DNA of 64,000 nt from Bacillus sp. RO3 (GTDB taxonomy: Bacteria; Bacillota; Bacilli; Bacillales; Bacillaceae_B). Each line of letters starts with the position of its first letter. The first letter of the stretch is position 1. Both the position numbers and the translations under genes were made by a program. This document shows, piece by piece, positions 1-10,623 of the stretch. Below the pieces are notes generated by a model. The model saw nothing but the letters and a program-made list of their open reading frames with translations, had not been told where the DNA came from and made no database searches. The stretch spans positions 124,001-188,000 of the forward strand of contig NZ_JAAXCV010000034.1 in the NCBI RefSeq assembly GCF_012911895.1, read 5' to 3'.

Positions 1-1693
1 ACCAACCCTTTTTCATCATCAATTCACTGTGAGTGCCTCTCTCCGTGATCTTTCCTTCTTCTAGGACGATGATCAAATCTGCATGTTGGATAGCACTTAA
101 ACGATGAGAAGTGATCATGGTCGTCTTCCCGATCCTGTTCTTCTTTAAAGAATGTAAAATGGATTCTTCCGTCCTTGCATCTACCGCAGACAACGAGTCA
201 TCCAGGATGAGTACCTCCGGATCCATTAACAGGGCTCTTGCAATCGATATCCTCTGCTTTTGCCCCCCTGATAACGAAACGCCCCTTTCACCGACTACCG
301 TTTCATACCCATCACTGAAATGGACGATATCCTCATGGATATGGGCAAGCGCTGCTGCCTTTTCCACATCTTCTTTCGGAATGTGAGGCTGGGAAAACGC
401 GATATTCTCTAGAATTGTGGCTGAAAAAAGGAAATGATCCTGGGGTACATAGCCAATACTCTCCCTTAAACGGGTTAATTGATAATCCTGAATGATATGG
501 TCCCCAAAAGTGATCGTTCCTTTATACCCTTCGAATTCCCTTAATAACAACCTTAACAAGGTTGTCTTACCTGCACCCGTCTTCCCTACAATACCAATCG
601 TTTGACCTTTATTCAGGCAAAATTGAATATTCTCCAATGCAGGCTCCTTCTCATTCGGGTACGAAAAGGAATCAATCTGATACTTTATATCCCCTGATGG
701 GCATTGATTGAGGGCTCCTTCCTGATCCTTGATTTCAATCCTTTCATTTAAGATTTTAGTAACACGATCGTATGACGCGCGACCTCTCTCCACAATATTG
801 AATAACCACCCGAAAGCAAGCATCGGCCAGATTAAGAGCCCAAGGTAAGTAGTAAACGAAATTAATTCTCCTATGGTCATATCCCCGTTGACCACAAACC
901 TTGATCCAAATACGATCGACAGAAAGAATGAAATACCCACAATGATGGAAATCGTCGGATCGAATAGGGAATCCACCCTTGCAACGGATACATTCCTCTG
1001 TACAACATCTTCGGATTGCTTTCTAAACGATTCAATATCTTCTTTTTCTTGTCCGAACGTTTTTATTACCTTGATTCCTGTAACACTCTCCTGGGTTTTA
1101 TCATTTAACGAAGAAAAGGCTTCTTGCGCCTTGTGAAAACGCTTATGTAGAAGAGTACCGTAATAATTCGTCAGAATGGCCATGAAAGGCATTGGAATCA
1201 ACGCAATGAGTGTAAGCTTCCAGCTGATGGTGAAAGCCATTGCCAGTATCACAAATCCTCCTGTAGAGATTGAATCCACAAATGTTAACACACCCACCCC
1301 TGCTGTTTGCTGGATAGCTTGAAGATCGTTTGTTGCATGGGCCATTAAATCTCCGACCCGCCTCTTTTGATAAAAGGATGGTGACATCCTTGTAAAATGT
1401 TCATACAGACGGTTCCTGAGCAATCGTGAAAGCTTGGTGGCAGAACCAAAAATCATGATTCTCCAAACAAACCTCAACCCATACATAGATAGCGCCGTGA
1501 TGATCAGGATGAAAATCCACTTCATCATATCTCCTCTAGTCAAGGAATTCCCTTTAATACTGTCCACTATGATCCCTACGATCCTTGGCGGGATCAATTG
1601 AAGAAATGCTACACATAAAAGCAGTAAAATTCCTGCTATATAAGACTTTTTCTCTTGAAGAAAAAACCATTTTAAATCTAAAAATACTTTCAT
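1..1693 (-). CDS. ABC exporter, fused permease/ATPase (YheI/BmrC-like), 3' end outside window
   Basis: Half-type ABC exporter: an N-terminal six-helix membrane domain (about residues 1-300) followed by a nucleotide-binding domain. In the ATPase I read Walker A GKTGAGKTT, the signature LSGGQKQ, Walker B LILDDSLSAVDA and an H-loop SHRLSA, all in the expected order. About 564 codons are present and the stop lies left of base 1. B. subtilis BmrC (YheI), which it resembles throughout, is 585 residues, so only the last few residues are missing. The start is ATG at 1693 after a G-rich Shine-Dalgarno. Homologues work as heterodimers with YheH/BmrD; a partner gene would be expected just beyond the left edge. 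Export of drugs or lipids is family knowledge; the substrate is not visible. Confidence 0.9.
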   Translation of the reverse strand, partial: MKVFLDLKWFFLQEKKSYIAGILLLLCVAFLQLIPPRIVGIIVDSIKGNSLTRGDMMKWIFILIITALSMYGLRFVWRIMIFGSATKLSRLLRNRLYEHFTRMSPSFYQKRRVGDLMAHATNDLQAIQQTAGVGVLTFVDSISTGGFVILAMAFTISWKLTLIALIPMPFMAILTNYYGTLLHKRFHKAQEAFSSLNDKTQESVTGIKVIKTFGQEKEDIESFRKQSEDVVQRNVSVARVDSLFDPTISIIVGISFFLSIVFGSRFVVNGDMTIGELISFTTYLGLLIWPMLAFGWLFNIVERGRASYDRVTKILNERIEIKDQEGALNQCPSGDIKYQIDSFSYPNEKEPALENIQFCLNKGQTIGIVGKTGAGKTTLLRLLLREFEGYKGTITFGDHIIQDYQLTRLRESIGYVPQDHFLFSATILENIAFSQPHIPKEDVEKAAALAHIHEDIVHFSDGYETVVGERGVSLSGGQKQRISIARALLMDPEVLILDDSLSAVDARTEESILHSLKKNRIGKTTMITSHRLSAIQHADLIIVLEEGKITERGTHSELMMKKGW

Positions 1694-1800
1694 ACCGTCC
1701 CCCCCGTTACTGTATAGAATCGACTCTTTATTTTACCAAATTTCAAAAAAATGAGAAATCTTTTTTTAGATGGACAGCCATCAACCCTGCATTTTATAAA

Positions 1801-1836
1801 AACGAAAAGCATCCCTCACTTATGAAAGGGATGCTT
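1801..1836 (-). terminator. Rho-independent terminator after the CamS-type gene
   Basis: A 10-bp perfect stem (AAGCATCCCT at 1807-1816 with its complement at 1827-1836) is followed on the minus strand by TTTTCGTTTTT. It lies just beyond the stop codon of the lipoprotein gene. Confidence 0.8.
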
Positions 1837-1854
1837 CTTCTGCTCTACATACTC

Positions 1855-2976
1855 TTAGTGGATCTGAACAAAGGGTTCCTGGTCCACTTCTTTGACAATG
1901 GTTGCTTTCAGGCCTTTAGGTGTCTTTACGTAAAGGTATACAGGTGTATGGGGGAAGTAATCCACAATTTCAGGGCCGATTGCCTGGGAGAAGCCGATAA
2001 GTTCAGTTTCTTTGACCATTCCAGTATGTACGTCAATGACTAGCTTATTTAGTGTGTCTTTTTGGTATAAGGCTTTACCGACAAACTCAATGTCCTGATG
2101 AGAGAAGTATTTAGAGACATAATCCTCTAAATCACGAATTCGATTATGCAGATCTCGGTCTTTCTCTTCTCCTTCGTCACTGGGAAAATAAAAATATTTA
2201 TCAGATACATCATTCCATTTTTTTACTCGCTTATCATTTTCATCTACATAACCCGTGGAGATGTAGTTTCCTGATACCACACTATTTAATGGTTGAAGTT
2301 TGTATAAGGAAATCATGATAGGAACATCTTTCAGTTCTTTATTCCCCTTAACACGACTTACCACTGTGTCGGCTATTTTCTTCCCGTAGGCTTCTAACTG
2401 TTTATCGCCGATTTTCGCCTCATCGAAATGCATGAGCTTATTTTCATCTTCTACGCGAATATAATCCACCGTATTCAAAGCGAGACCGAGGGATATCCCT
2501 TTAATCTTTCCGTCTGAATCAACATAGTTCTGCTCGTGAATATAAGCGAGGTACATGGGATTCTTTTTTTCCAGCTCCATCTTCTGTTCCCAGCCCATGT
2601 CTTCCTTGATGTCCAAAGGGGGATTAAGGCCTGACTTATTTGAATCTGACTTTCTCCTCAGCCACGATCTAAGATCTTTTAGATATTGACCCTCTTCATA
2701 AACATAATCATCAGGAGAAAAATGCTTGGTGGATAATGACATAAGACCGGTTTCAATTTCATCCATGTCACTCCGATTGTTAATCATCATCGTAATAAGA
2801 CCTCGATTGACCGATTTCTTCTCTTTGTTCACTGTATAATTTAAATATTCCCGTGCTTCTCCTGCTGCACTATTTTGAATTTCAAGTGTTTCTTCATCCA
2901 TCACTTCCTGAGGCTTATTGCTGCATCCGGCAACAAGAATCATGAGAGACAGTGAAGCAATCATCCATTTTTTCAT
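1855..2976 (-). CDS. CamS family sex-pheromone-type lipoprotein (YerH-like)
   Basis: Predicted lipoprotein of 373 residues. The signal peptide ends in a lipobox (LVAGC, Cys18), so the mature protein should be lipid-anchored outside the membrane. The body matches the CamS/YerH family, for example RGLITMMINNRSDMDEIETG near residue 60, the DVPIMISLYK stretch and the C-terminal EPFVQIH. The staphylococcal CamS precursor is known because a peptide from its signal sequence acts as an enterococcal pheromone; the role of the mature protein in Bacillus is unsettled. In B. subtilis yerH lies near ligA, whereas here the gene stands alone between an ABC exporter and yneF, so it may be a second copy. The start is ATG with GGAGGGAG upstream. 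Confidence 0.85.
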   Translation of the reverse strand: MKKWMIASLSLMILVAGCSNKPQEVMDEETLEIQNSAAGEAREYLNYTVNKEKKSVNRGLITMMINNRSDMDEIETGLMSLSTKHFSPDDYVYEEGQYLKDLRSWLRRKSDSNKSGLNPPLDIKEDMGWEQKMELEKKNPMYLAYIHEQNYVDSDGKIKGISLGLALNTVDYIRVEDENKLMHFDEAKIGDKQLEAYGKKIADTVVSRVKGNKELKDVPIMISLYKLQPLNSVVSGNYISTGYVDENDKRVKKWNDVSDKYFYFPSDEGEEKDRDLHNRIRDLEDYVSKYFSHQDIEFVGKALYQKDTLNKLVIDVHTGMVKETELIGFSQAIGPEIVDYFPHTPVYLYVKTPKGLKATIVKEVDQEPFVQIH

Positions 2977-3102
2977 ATGACTCCCTCCGGATTATATTCT
3001 ATCATAAATTCAATTTCAACCTGAATGATAACCATCAAGTTTTCATGAATATATGAAAATGATCATATGATCCTAATTCATTTATTCAAGATTGGCCGCA
3101 AA

Positions 3103-3131
3103 TAGAAAAAGCACTCATTTCCTGAGTGCTT
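3103..3131 (-). terminator. Terminator after yneF
   Basis: Stem AAGCACTCA (3109-3117) pairs with 3123-3131, with TTTTTCTATTT following on the minus strand. Confidence 0.8.
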
Positions 3132-3138
3132 CTACCTA

Positions 3139-3360
3139 TTATTTCATGTTCTTATTCATTGCATTCATCATTTGGTTGATTTTCTTCTGTGAAGGCTTTT
3201 GACCCATCTGCATCATCATCATGCGTAACATTTGCTCGTTAATTGGTGGATTTTTCTTAAGGTAGCTCATCATATATCTACGAGCAATGAAAAATCCTAG
3301 TGCAACTCCAGCAAGTAATGCCAGAACTCCAACTAGAATAAGTAAACCAGTCGTTCCCAT
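3139..3360 (-). CDS. yneF: YneF family small membrane protein (UPF0154)
   Basis: Protein of 73 residues with one N-terminal transmembrane helix (about residues 5-26) followed by a Met- and Lys-rich cytoplasmic tail containing [20 protein letters not shown], characteristic of UPF0154. The function of the family is unknown. The order tkt-sirA-yneF on one strand matches B. subtilis. A terminator follows directly. Confidence 0.9.
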   Translation of the reverse strand: MGTTGLLILVGVLALLAGVALGFFIARRYMMSYLKKNPPINEQMLRMMMMQMGQKPSQKKINQMMNAMNKNMK

Positions 3361-3444
3361 ATTCTTACTTCCTCCTTCATGTTGTCCTTATAAAAGTGTA
3401 CTAAACCAAGAAACATTATACAATATTTCTGTCATAATTTCTTA

Positions 3445-3882
3445 TTAATATATAAATTTTCTCTGTTTTATAGGTTTTAACCATCCAAAACGTTCATTTT
3501 GGATATCGATTGCCAGAAGTTGTCCGATATTCCTGCGCAATATCTCAAAAAAGATATATTCAGATTCATCTGACCCCCAGGCATTAAGAGTCATCCACTT
3601 TTCATGTAGGACTAAGGTTGCACCTGATTCCAGCCGTTCAATCGTTGCAATTGAATCTACCCAGGCTGAACCTTCTATTTTCATGATTTCGTGTTGCAGT
3701 ATTCTTTGTGTAGGAAGGTATGGTATAGGTTTAGTAATGTAATCTACTTGTTTCGAGATAATATCGTGAAGCTCACCTGAACTTGCTTCCCATTCCGAAA
3801 ACAACTGAAAGAAAATTCTTTCCCGACCATAATAGTGCTGAACAAACATTTCTTCAATCCAATAGATCTGATAGTTTCGCAC
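3445..3882 (-). CDS. sirA: Sporulation inhibitor of replication SirA
   Basis: SirA binds DnaA domain I and blocks new rounds of replication at the onset of sporulation in B. subtilis. This protein of 145 residues aligns with SirA along its length: an N-terminal I-E-E-x-F-x-x-H-Y-Y-G-R-E segment, YITKPIPYLP, and the C-terminal LLAIDIQNERFGWLKPIK. I place the start at GTG 3882, not at the ATG at 3900. The GTG has AGGAGGGGG seven bases upstream and gives an N-terminus that matches the B. subtilis protein, while the ATG has no Shine-Dalgarno. It sits in the conserved tkt-sirA-yneF order. Confidence 0.88.
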   Translation of the reverse strand: MRNYQIYWIEEMFVQHYYGRERIFFQLFSEWEASSGELHDIISKQVDYITKPIPYLPTQRILQHEIMKIEGSAWVDSIATIERLESGATLVLHEKWMTLNAWGSDESEYIFFEILRRNIGQLLAIDIQNERFGWLKPIKQRKFIY

Positions 3883-4238
3883 TTTTCCCCCTCCTACCAT
3901 TCTTTTATATAGTATAAATCAACTAGAAGGGAGTCACTGTCAGAAATTGTTGAGAATCTACACTAGTTTTGTCGAATTCAGATTAGACTACATGTGATTC
4001 TTGAAGGCCCCACCATCACACAAACAACTCTTTCTGTGTTCGATTCTTTTCTTTCACTATTTAGATCCGCTATTAAAATAAGGTAAATATCGACTTATTT
4101 AAAAAGCTTGAATTGTTTTAAGCTCTGCCACTCAGCACCTGCCGCCTGACAGAGCTTTGGACTATATTTCGTACATTAAAACCATAAAAAGGTCAACCCC
4201 CTAATGAGAATTAGGGAGTTGACCCATCAAATCTATAT
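3883..4238. other. Intergenic region between sirA and tkt
   Basis: No ORF with a ribosome-binding site was found here. The region holds the tkt terminator at 4191-4224 and presumably the sirA promoter near 3890-4000. I could not assign promoter elements (Spo0A or sigma-A) with confidence. Confidence 0.6.
4191..4224 (-). terminator. Terminator after tkt
   Basis: An imperfect long stem: GGTCAAC with CCTAAT at 4191-4205 pairs with ATTAGG and GTTGACC at 4210-4224. The minus strand continues into TTTTTATGG. Confidence 0.8.
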
Positions 4239-6245
4239 TTATGACTGAAGAAGGGCTTTGATTCTTGACACAATATTTTCTGAAGTGAATCCATACTCTT
4301 CCATGACTTCCTCACCAGGAGCCGATGCACCATAGCCATCAATCCCTAAGATGTCACCTTCGTCCCCTACATAGCGATCCCAGCCCATCGGTGATCCCAT
4401 TTCAATAGCAAGACGTTTTTTCACGCCTTTAGGTAGGATGGATTCTTTATATTCTTTTGTCTGTTTTTCGAAACGATCCCAAGATGGCATACTAACGACT
4501 GACACGCTGATTCCATCTTTCTCAAGGGCATTTTGTGCTTCTACTGCTAAATGCACTTCAGAACCAGTTGCGATCAATAAAGCATCAGGCTGTTCTTTTC
4601 CTGAAGGAGATACAACATATGCCCCTTTTGATACGCCGTTGTAAGCTTTATCCGCAGTCCCTTTAAGTGTCGGAAGGTCCTGTCGGGATAGTACCAGCAT
4701 GGTAGGTTGATCCTTTGACTCTAAAGATAATCTCCAAGCAGCAGCCACTTCGTTTCCATCACCTGGGCGGATGACAGAAAGGTTCGGCATGGCACGAAGG
4801 GATGCAAGCTGTTCCACAGGCTCATGCGTAGGGCCATCTTCTCCTACTGCGATACTATCATGGGTGAATACATAGGTCACAGGTAAGCCCATTAGAGCTG
4901 CTAAACGGATGGCAGGTCTTAAATAATCACTAAAGACGAAGAATGTCCCACCGAATACGTGAAGGCCTCCGTGAAGTGCCATACCATTCATGGCTGCTCC
5001 CATGCCGAATTCACGTACTCCGAACCAGATGTTACGTCCTTCATAAGATTCAGATGTATAGTCCGCTTCATCTTTAATCATTGTCTTATTAGACCCTGCT
5101 AAGTCAGCAGAACCACCAATGAATGAAGGCAGGTTCTTAGCAATGGCATTTAATACTTCACCTGAGGAAGCCCTGCTCGCTAATGCTTTTCCTTCTTCAT
5201 ATACTGGGATGTCACGATCCCATCCTTCACTTAGCTCCCCTTTGATTGCTGCTTCCAATTGGACTGAAAGCTCTGGGTGCTCTTCTTTATATTTAATGAA
5301 TAAGTCAGCCCACTCTTTTTCTTTTTCAGAACCTGTTTGCTGAATTCTTTCTTCGAATCTGCTGTATACCTCATCTGGCACATGGAAATCCTGCTCAAAC
5401 GTCCATTGATATGCTTCTTTTGTAAGCTTCATCTCGTCTTCCCCGAGTGGAGCACCATGAACAGCTGATTTCCCCGATTTATTAGGTGCACCGTACCCAA
5501 TGACCGTCTTGACTTCGATCATTGTAGGACGCGTCGTATCACCTTGAGCTTCTTCGATTGCTCTTGAAATTTCGTCAAGATCATTACCGTCTTCCACACG
5601 GATATATTGCCAGCCATATGATTCAAAACGTCCTTTTACACTTTCAGAGAATGATTTATCCAAGTCTCCATCAAGTGAAATATCATTTGAATCATAAAGA
5701 ACTACAAGGCGGCCCAATTTTAAGTGAGCTGCTAATGAAGCTGCTTCAGAAGCAACACCTTCCATTAAATCTCCATCACCACAGATAGAATATGTAAAGT
5801 GGTCTACTATATCATATTGATCTTTATTGTATGTAGATGCCAAATGTCTTTCAGCTAAGGCCATACCAACAGCCATGCCGATTCCTTGACCCAGTGGTCC
5901 AGTCGTTGCTTCTACACCCGGGGTATGTTTATATTCAGGGTGTCCAGGTGTTTTACTTCCCCATTGACGAAAGTCTTTCAGGTCGTCCATCGAAACGTCG
6001 TATCCTGATAAATGAAGCAGGCTATATAATAGCATGGATCCGTGACCAGCGGATAAAACAAAGCGATCCCTGTTAAACCACTCAGGATTTTTCGGATTAT
6101 GATTCATGAATCTCGTCCAAAGAGCATATGCCATTGGAGCTGCACCCATAGGCATTCCCGGGTGTCCAGAACCGGCTTTTTCAATTGCATCGATAGATAA
6201 TGTACGGATTGTATTAATTGCTAATTGATCTGTGTTATCAAACAT
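4239..6245 (-). CDS. tkt: Transketolase
   Basis: Thiamine-diphosphate enzyme of the pentose phosphate pathway. It moves two-carbon units between ketose donors and aldose acceptors (xylulose-5-P, ribose-5-P, erythrose-4-P). The length of 668 residues is normal. Visible motifs: [12 protein letters not shown] near residue 68, the ThDP-binding GDGDLMEG with a downstream Asn near residues 155-185, and in the pyrimidine domain [20 protein letters not shown], which carries active-site histidines. The ATG is preceded by GGAAGGATG. The gene lies between ynzC and sirA as in B. subtilis, and has its own terminator. Confidence 0.97.
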   Translation of the reverse strand: MFDNTDQLAINTIRTLSIDAIEKAGSGHPGMPMGAAPMAYALWTRFMNHNPKNPEWFNRDRFVLSAGHGSMLLYSLLHLSGYDVSMDDLKDFRQWGSKTPGHPEYKHTPGVEATTGPLGQGIGMAVGMALAERHLASTYNKDQYDIVDHFTYSICGDGDLMEGVASEAASLAAHLKLGRLVVLYDSNDISLDGDLDKSFSESVKGRFESYGWQYIRVEDGNDLDEISRAIEEAQGDTTRPTMIEVKTVIGYGAPNKSGKSAVHGAPLGEDEMKLTKEAYQWTFEQDFHVPDEVYSRFEERIQQTGSEKEKEWADLFIKYKEEHPELSVQLEAAIKGELSEGWDRDIPVYEEGKALASRASSGEVLNAIAKNLPSFIGGSADLAGSNKTMIKDEADYTSESYEGRNIWFGVREFGMGAAMNGMALHGGLHVFGGTFFVFSDYLRPAIRLAALMGLPVTYVFTHDSIAVGEDGPTHEPVEQLASLRAMPNLSVIRPGDGNEVAAAWRLSLESKDQPTMLVLSRQDLPTLKGTADKAYNGVSKGAYVVSPSGKEQPDALLIATGSEVHLAVEAQNALEKDGISVSVVSMPSWDRFEKQTKEYKESILPKGVKKRLAIEMGSPMGWDRYVGDEGDILGIDGYGASAPGEEVMEEYGFTSENIVSRIKALLQS

Positions 6246-6586
6246 ATGTCAGACATCCTTCCTTTTAATGTACCTTATTAATATTAATCTTCTTTTGTCT
6301 TTTATACAACTATCTTGAATGATAACACGACTTTGTCATCCTTGAAAATAAAAACCCTCGCAAAAGCACCCTTATTATTATGCTCACGGTTATTGAAAAG
6401 AAAGCCATCTTCTTGAACCGGGGGTGTAAATCCATGTTGATTTATTGAAACATTGAAAAGGCATTCCCTTTTGAGATAAAGATTGAACTTTCATGCTAGG
6501 AAGTAAACACTTCTCCCACTAAACTTAATAGGAAGCTGACAAAAAACTGCCAGGTCTATTTCAAATAGACCTGGCAGTTTCATCCA
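6246..6586. other. Intergenic region upstream of tkt
   Basis: No coding sequence was found. The region contains the ynzC terminator at its right end and must contain the tkt promoter. A weak TATAAA at about 6300 on the minus strand lacks a convincing -35 element. Confidence 0.5.
6544..6580 (-). terminator. Strong terminator after ynzC
   Basis: A 17-bp perfect stem (6544-6560 with 6564-6580) and a three-base loop, with a TTTTTT run on the minus strand. It closes the yneA-yneB-ynzC transcript. Confidence 0.88.
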
Positions 6587-6820
6587 TCAATGCATTTTCT
6601 TTTTCGTTTGTATATCCTGAATCTTTTTAGGAGTTACTTCATTACCTTCAGGATCAAAGATTCTTGTGTTTTCTATTGTTCCCTTCATCGATTGGCGAAA
6701 GGTTTCCAGGTATTCTTTTCTTAGTTTGGACTGCTCTTTTGCTTCTTGTTCAGACAATCCCTTACTTTTAGACTTCTTGGCAAGTTCATTGATTCGGTTC
6801 ATTTTTGTTTTTGAAAGCAT
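6587..6820 (-). CDS. ynzC: DUF896 protein YnzC
   Basis: Small basic helical protein of 77 residues: MLSKTKMNRINELAKKSKSK followed by LSEQEAKEQSKLRKEYLETF, the typical two-helix hairpin of DUF896. In B. subtilis it is the last gene of the LexA-controlled yneA-yneB-ynzC operon, and the arrangement is the same here, with LexA boxes upstream of yneA. Its molecular function is unknown. AAAGGAG lies upstream of the ATG. Confidence 0.9.
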   Translation of the reverse strand: MLSKTKMNRINELAKKSKSKGLSEQEAKEQSKLRKEYLETFRQSMKGTIENTRIFDPEGNEVTPKKIQDIQTKKKMH

Positions 6821-6924
6821 CTATAAAAACTCCTTTATTGCCTAGTGAGCAAAATCTATAACACAACGAAGATTGAACATTATTCTATCGTCATGTTACT
6901 AGATTTAAGGAGATAAAACAAGAG

Positions 6925-7578
<654 letters not shown>

Positions 7579-7586
7579 TTATCCCT

Positions 7587-7913
7587 CTATTCTTGATTCA
7601 TTACAAATTGATTATCCGAATGGGTGGACAGTTTCGGGTTTTGTATAGGGAGGATCAGTGATTCACCGGGTTTGATCGAGAAAGAGGTAAGGTTATTCTC
7701 TTCCCCCACCCAGGAAATGAACTCTTCTACAGTCATAGAATATTCCTCATTATACTGGTTGGCAATTGTCCAGAGGGTGTCTCCATGCTGAACCGTGATG
7801 CTTTGGTAAGAAGGTTGACTTCCCATAACGATTAGAAAATAGACTGAAGATACTATAGCTAATACAAATAATATAATAATGTAAGAGAAACGATTCCAGA
7901 TATGTGTTAACAT
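7587..7913 (-). CDS. yneA: SOS cell-division inhibitor YneA
   Basis: YneA delays division during the SOS response in B. subtilis. The protein of 108 residues has a short cytoplasmic N-terminus, one transmembrane helix (about residues 10-31) and an extracellular LysM domain (QHGDTLWTIANQYN through IKPGESLILP), which is the family layout. I start it at ATG 7913, with GGAGG seven bases upstream. The longer ORF beginning at 7958 would run through a LexA operator and lacks a Shine-Dalgarno. It is transcribed divergently from lexA, with three LexA-box-like sequences between them. Confidence 0.9.
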   Translation of the reverse strand: MLTHIWNRFSYIIILFVLAIVSSVYFLIVMGSQPSYQSITVQHGDTLWTIANQYNEEYSMTVEEFISWVGEENNLTSFSIKPGESLILPIQNPKLSTHSDNQFVMNQE

Positions 7914-7928
7914 AATACAACCTCCACA

Positions 7929-7942
7929 CGAATGTTTGTTCT
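7929..7942. promoter_or_regulatory. LexA box 3 (CGAATGTTTGTTCT)
   Basis: Matches the Bacillus LexA consensus (CGAAC-4-GTTCG) with small deviations. It lies just upstream of the yneA start codon, where it would block yneA transcription. Confidence 0.7.
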
Positions 7943-7965
7943 GTTTTGTTACATTCATTGTAATA

Positions 7966-7979
7966 CGAACATTCGTTTG
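7966..7979. promoter_or_regulatory. LexA box 1 (CGAACATTCGTTTG)
   Basis: Good match to the Bacillus LexA operator (CGAAC-4-GTTyG), central in the yneA-lexA intergenic region. Confidence 0.85.
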
Positions 7980-7994
7980 GTGTCAACATAAATT

Positions 7995-8008
7995 CGAACT
8001 TATGTTTG
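7995..8008. promoter_or_regulatory. LexA box 2 (CGAACTTATGTTTG)
   Basis: Good LexA-operator match that overlaps the -35 element of the lexA promoter by three bases, consistent with autorepression. Confidence 0.85.
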
Positions 8009-8034
8009 TATCGTCTGGAAAGACATGCTATAAT
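8006..8034 (+). promoter_or_regulatory. lexA sigma-A promoter
   Basis: TTGTAT at 8006-8011, a 17-bp spacer, and TATAAT at 8029-8034. The -35 overlaps LexA box 2. Confidence 0.8.
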
Positions 8035-8068
8035 GGGAACATAAGATCTATAATAGAGGTGCGTGAAT

Positions 8069-8689
8069 ATGACAAAATTGTCTAAAAGACAACAGGACAT
8101 ACTTGAATACATTAAAATTGCCGTCAGGGAAAAAGGGTATCCGCCATCGGTCAGGGAAATCGGTGAAGCTGTCGGCCTGGCTTCCAGTTCCACTGTACAC
8201 GGACATTTAGCCAGACTTGAAAGCAAGGGGCTTATCCGCCGGGATCCCACTAAACCTAGAGCCATCGAAATCTTAAACCTTGAAGAAGACAACATTCCAC
8301 GCCAGCGGGTCGTAAACGTTCCCCTAATCGGTAAGGTCACTGCGGGGCAACCTATTACTGCTGTTGAAAATGTAGAAGAATTCTTCCCGCTTCCAGAGCG
8401 GATGGCACCTTCCGATGAGCAGGTCTTTATGCTGGAAATCATGGGAGATAGCATGATCGAAGCCGGGATTCTAGATGGTGATTTCGTTATCGTCCGTCAA
8501 CAGCAAACAGCGAACAACGGAGACATCGTCGTAGCGATGACAGATGAAGATGAAGCGACTGTAAAACGGTTCTTTAAAGAAAGGGATTATGTTCGATTAC
8601 AACCTGAGAACTCCACAATGGATCCAATCATATTAAGAAACGTATCGATCCTCGGAAAGGTCGTAGGCGTCTACCGACAAGTTCATTAA
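8069..8689 (+). CDS. lexA: SOS repressor LexA
   Basis: LexA represses SOS genes and self-cleaves when RecA filaments form on single-stranded DNA. The protein of 206 residues has an N-terminal winged helix ([20 protein letters not shown], residues 28-47), an Ala-Gly cleavage site in KVTAGQP near residue 91, and the catalytic Ser (GDSM) and Lys (ATVKRFF) of the C-terminal S24 peptidase domain. I use ATG 8069, seven bases after AGAGGTG; its product starts MTKLSKRQ as in B. subtilis. GTG 8063 is too close to the Shine-Dalgarno. Confidence 0.97.
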   Translation: MTKLSKRQQDILEYIKIAVREKGYPPSVREIGEAVGLASSSTVHGHLARLESKGLIRRDPTKPRAIEILNLEEDNIPRQRVVNVPLIGKVTAGQPITAVENVEEFFPLPERMAPSDEQVFMLEIMGDSMIEAGILDGDFVIVRQQQTANNGDIVVAMTDEDEATVKRFFKERDYVRLQPENSTMDPIILRNVSILGKVVGVYRQVH

Positions 8690-8695
8690 ACATTA

Positions 8696-8724
8696 ACCGA
8701 TATGTTTTCGCATATCGGTTTTTT
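8696..8724 (+). terminator. lexA terminator
   Basis: Stem ACCGATATG (8696-8704) pairs with CATATCGGT (8711-8719), followed by six T. Confidence 0.9.
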
Positions 8725-8742
8725 GATTGAATAAAATAAATA

Positions 8743-8790
8743 GAAAAGAACCCTGACAGACAGCAAATGCGCTGTCTGCCAGGGTTCTTT
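8743..8790 (-). terminator. glnA terminator
   Basis: An 18-bp stem with one mismatch (8747-8764 with 8771-8788). The minus strand ends in TTCTTTTC. The lexA terminator lies back to back on the other strand. Confidence 0.88.
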
Positions 8791-8800
8791 TGTGACGGGA

Positions 8801-10135
8801 TTAATACATTTGAATGTATTGCTCGCGCTCCCAAGGATGTACTTGTGTACGGAACATATCCCACTCGATTTCTTTCGCTTCTACGAAGTGTTCGAATATA
8901 TGCTCACCAAGAGATTTAACGATTACCTCATTTGTTTTTAGGTTCTCCAATGCAGCATGCAATGTTGCTGGAAGGTCGACAATCCCTGCTTCTTCACGCT
9001 CTTTTTTGTCCATAACATAGATGTTGCGGTCGATGGGCTTAGGTGCAGGAAGATTATTTTTGATTCCATCCAATCCGGCTGCCAGTAATACTGCCATGGC
9101 AAGGTATGGGTTTGCCGCTGGGTCGACACTTCGTACTTCCACACGTGTACTTAACCCACGGGAAGCAGGAATACGGATTAGCGGGCTGCGGTTACGCGCG
9201 GACCAAGCAACATAACAAGGTGCTTCATATCCGGGAACCAGTCGCTTGTATGAGTTTACAGTCGGATTGGTGATCGCTGTAAAGTCAGTGGCATGCTTAA
9301 TGATTCCAGCCAGGAATTGGCGGGCTGTGTCACTTAATTGTAAATCTCCCTTTTCATCAAAGAAAGAGTTTTCTCCATTTTTGAACAGGGACATGTTACA
9401 ATGCATCCCTGAGCCATTCACACCAAAAAGAGGTTTTGGCATGAAAGTTGCGTGTAATCCATGCTTACGGGCAATTGTTTTAACTACCAATTTAAATGTT
9501 TGGATGTCGTCACAAGCTCTTAATGCACTTGCATATTTGAAATCGATCTCATGTTGTCCAGGAGCAACTTCGTGGTGAGAAGCTTCGATTTCAAAGCCCA
9601 TTTCTTCCAATTCCAATGCGATATCACGACGGCAGTTTTCTCCTAAATCTGTTGGTGCTAAATCGAAATAACCGCCATTGTCGTTCAGTTCCAGTGTAGG
9701 CTCTCCATTTTCGTCTAATTTGAAGAGGAAGAATTCCGGCTCTGGTCCAAGATTGAAATCAGTAAATCCAAGCTCTTCCATTTCTGCTAAGACACGCTTT
9801 AGGTTGTTACGCGGATCCCCTTCAAATGGAGTGCCGTCCGGATTATAGATGTCACAGATCAGTCGTGCTACTTTCCCTTTTTCAGCAGTCCAAGGGAACA
9901 CAAGCCAAGTATCTAAATCAGGGAATAGGTACATATCTGATTCTTCAATGCGGACAAATCCTTCAATGGAAGAACCATCAAACATCATCTTGTTGTCTAG
10001 AGCCTTTTCAAGCTGACTTAAAGGGATTTCCACGTTTTTGATCGTCCCCAGGATATCAGTGAATTGTAATCGAATGAACTTGACTCCCTCTTCATTCGCT
10101 AATCTTAAAACATCTTCTCGAGTATACTTTGCCAT
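8801..10135 (-). CDS. glnA: Glutamine synthetase, type I
   Basis: ATP-dependent synthesis of glutamine from glutamate and ammonia. The length of 444 residues is typical of the GSI-alpha class of Gram-positive bacteria. Landmarks are [10 protein letters not shown], the metal-binding GPEPEFFLF, and the ATP and glutamate loop [17 protein letters not shown]. In Bacillus the feedback-inhibited enzyme also sequesters GlnR and TnrA; the enzyme class fits that, but the sequence alone does not prove it. It is co-transcribed behind glnR (37-bp gap), and a strong GGAGG precedes the ATG. Confidence 0.97.
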   Translation of the reverse strand: MAKYTREDVLRLANEEGVKFIRLQFTDILGTIKNVEIPLSQLEKALDNKMMFDGSSIEGFVRIEESDMYLFPDLDTWLVFPWTAEKGKVARLICDIYNPDGTPFEGDPRNNLKRVLAEMEELGFTDFNLGPEPEFFLFKLDENGEPTLELNDNGGYFDLAPTDLGENCRRDIALELEEMGFEIEASHHEVAPGQHEIDFKYASALRACDDIQTFKLVVKTIARKHGLHATFMPKPLFGVNGSGMHCNMSLFKNGENSFFDEKGDLQLSDTARQFLAGIIKHATDFTAITNPTVNSYKRLVPGYEAPCYVAWSARNRSPLIRIPASRGLSTRVEVRSVDPAANPYLAMAVLLAAGLDGIKNNLPAPKPIDRNIYVMDKKEREEAGIVDLPATLHAALENLKTNEVIVKSLGEHIFEHFVEAKEIEWDMFRTQVHPWEREQYIQMY

Positions 10136-10172
10136 TTACGTAATTCCTCCTCAAGTTTATTAAAGGTTTTAT

Positions 10173-10589
10173 TTAATGAAAAAAGCGGGACATGTCACCT
10201 TGACGTAAAGATGCTTTAGTAAATCTGCCTGAATGCATTAATTCATTTCTAAGCAATTTACGGAGCTCGTCATCAGATAGATCCTGTCGTGCTTTTTCTT
10301 CCTTTTCATTGCTTACGTCAGATACGACTTCAGATTCATTGTGACTGGATACAGCAAATATCTTCTTAATTCCAGCCATATTAATGCCTTGATCTAACAG
10401 ATCCTTTACTTCTAATAACTTATCAATGTCATTCAAGGAAAAGAGCCTTCGATTACCATCGGTCCGTGCCGGGTTTATCAGACTGTGCTCTTCATAGTAT
10501 CGAATCTGACGAGCTGATAGGTCCGTGAGCTGCATGACAATACTGATTGGAAACAGTGCCATCGTTCGACGAATTTCACTTCCGCTCAT
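10173..10589 (-). CDS. glnR: Nitrogen regulator GlnR (MerR family)
   Basis: GlnR represses glnRA and other nitrogen genes when nitrogen is plentiful. The protein of 138 residues has a MerR-type winged helix ([20 protein letters not shown] near residue 21, [10 protein letters not shown]) and a short C-terminal tail ([17 protein letters not shown]), the segment through which feedback-inhibited GlnA activates the B. subtilis protein. GGAGG precedes the ATG. The promoter carries one perfect and one partial GlnR/TnrA operator, so autoregulation is expected. Confidence 0.95.
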   Translation of the reverse strand: MSGSEIRRTMALFPISIVMQLTDLSARQIRYYEEHSLINPARTDGNRRLFSLNDIDKLLEVKDLLDQGINMAGIKKIFAVSSHNESEVVSDVSNEKEEKARQDLSDDELRKLLRNELMHSGRFTKASLRQGDMSRFFH

Positions 10590-10623
10590 CTTGATTCCTC
10601 CTTTTCATTTCCTTCTTGACCTT

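Noticed and set aside
7750..8454. 234-codon ORF antisense to lexA
   Set aside because: It is a shadow of lexA and the yneA-lexA operators; lexA on the plus strand is unambiguous.
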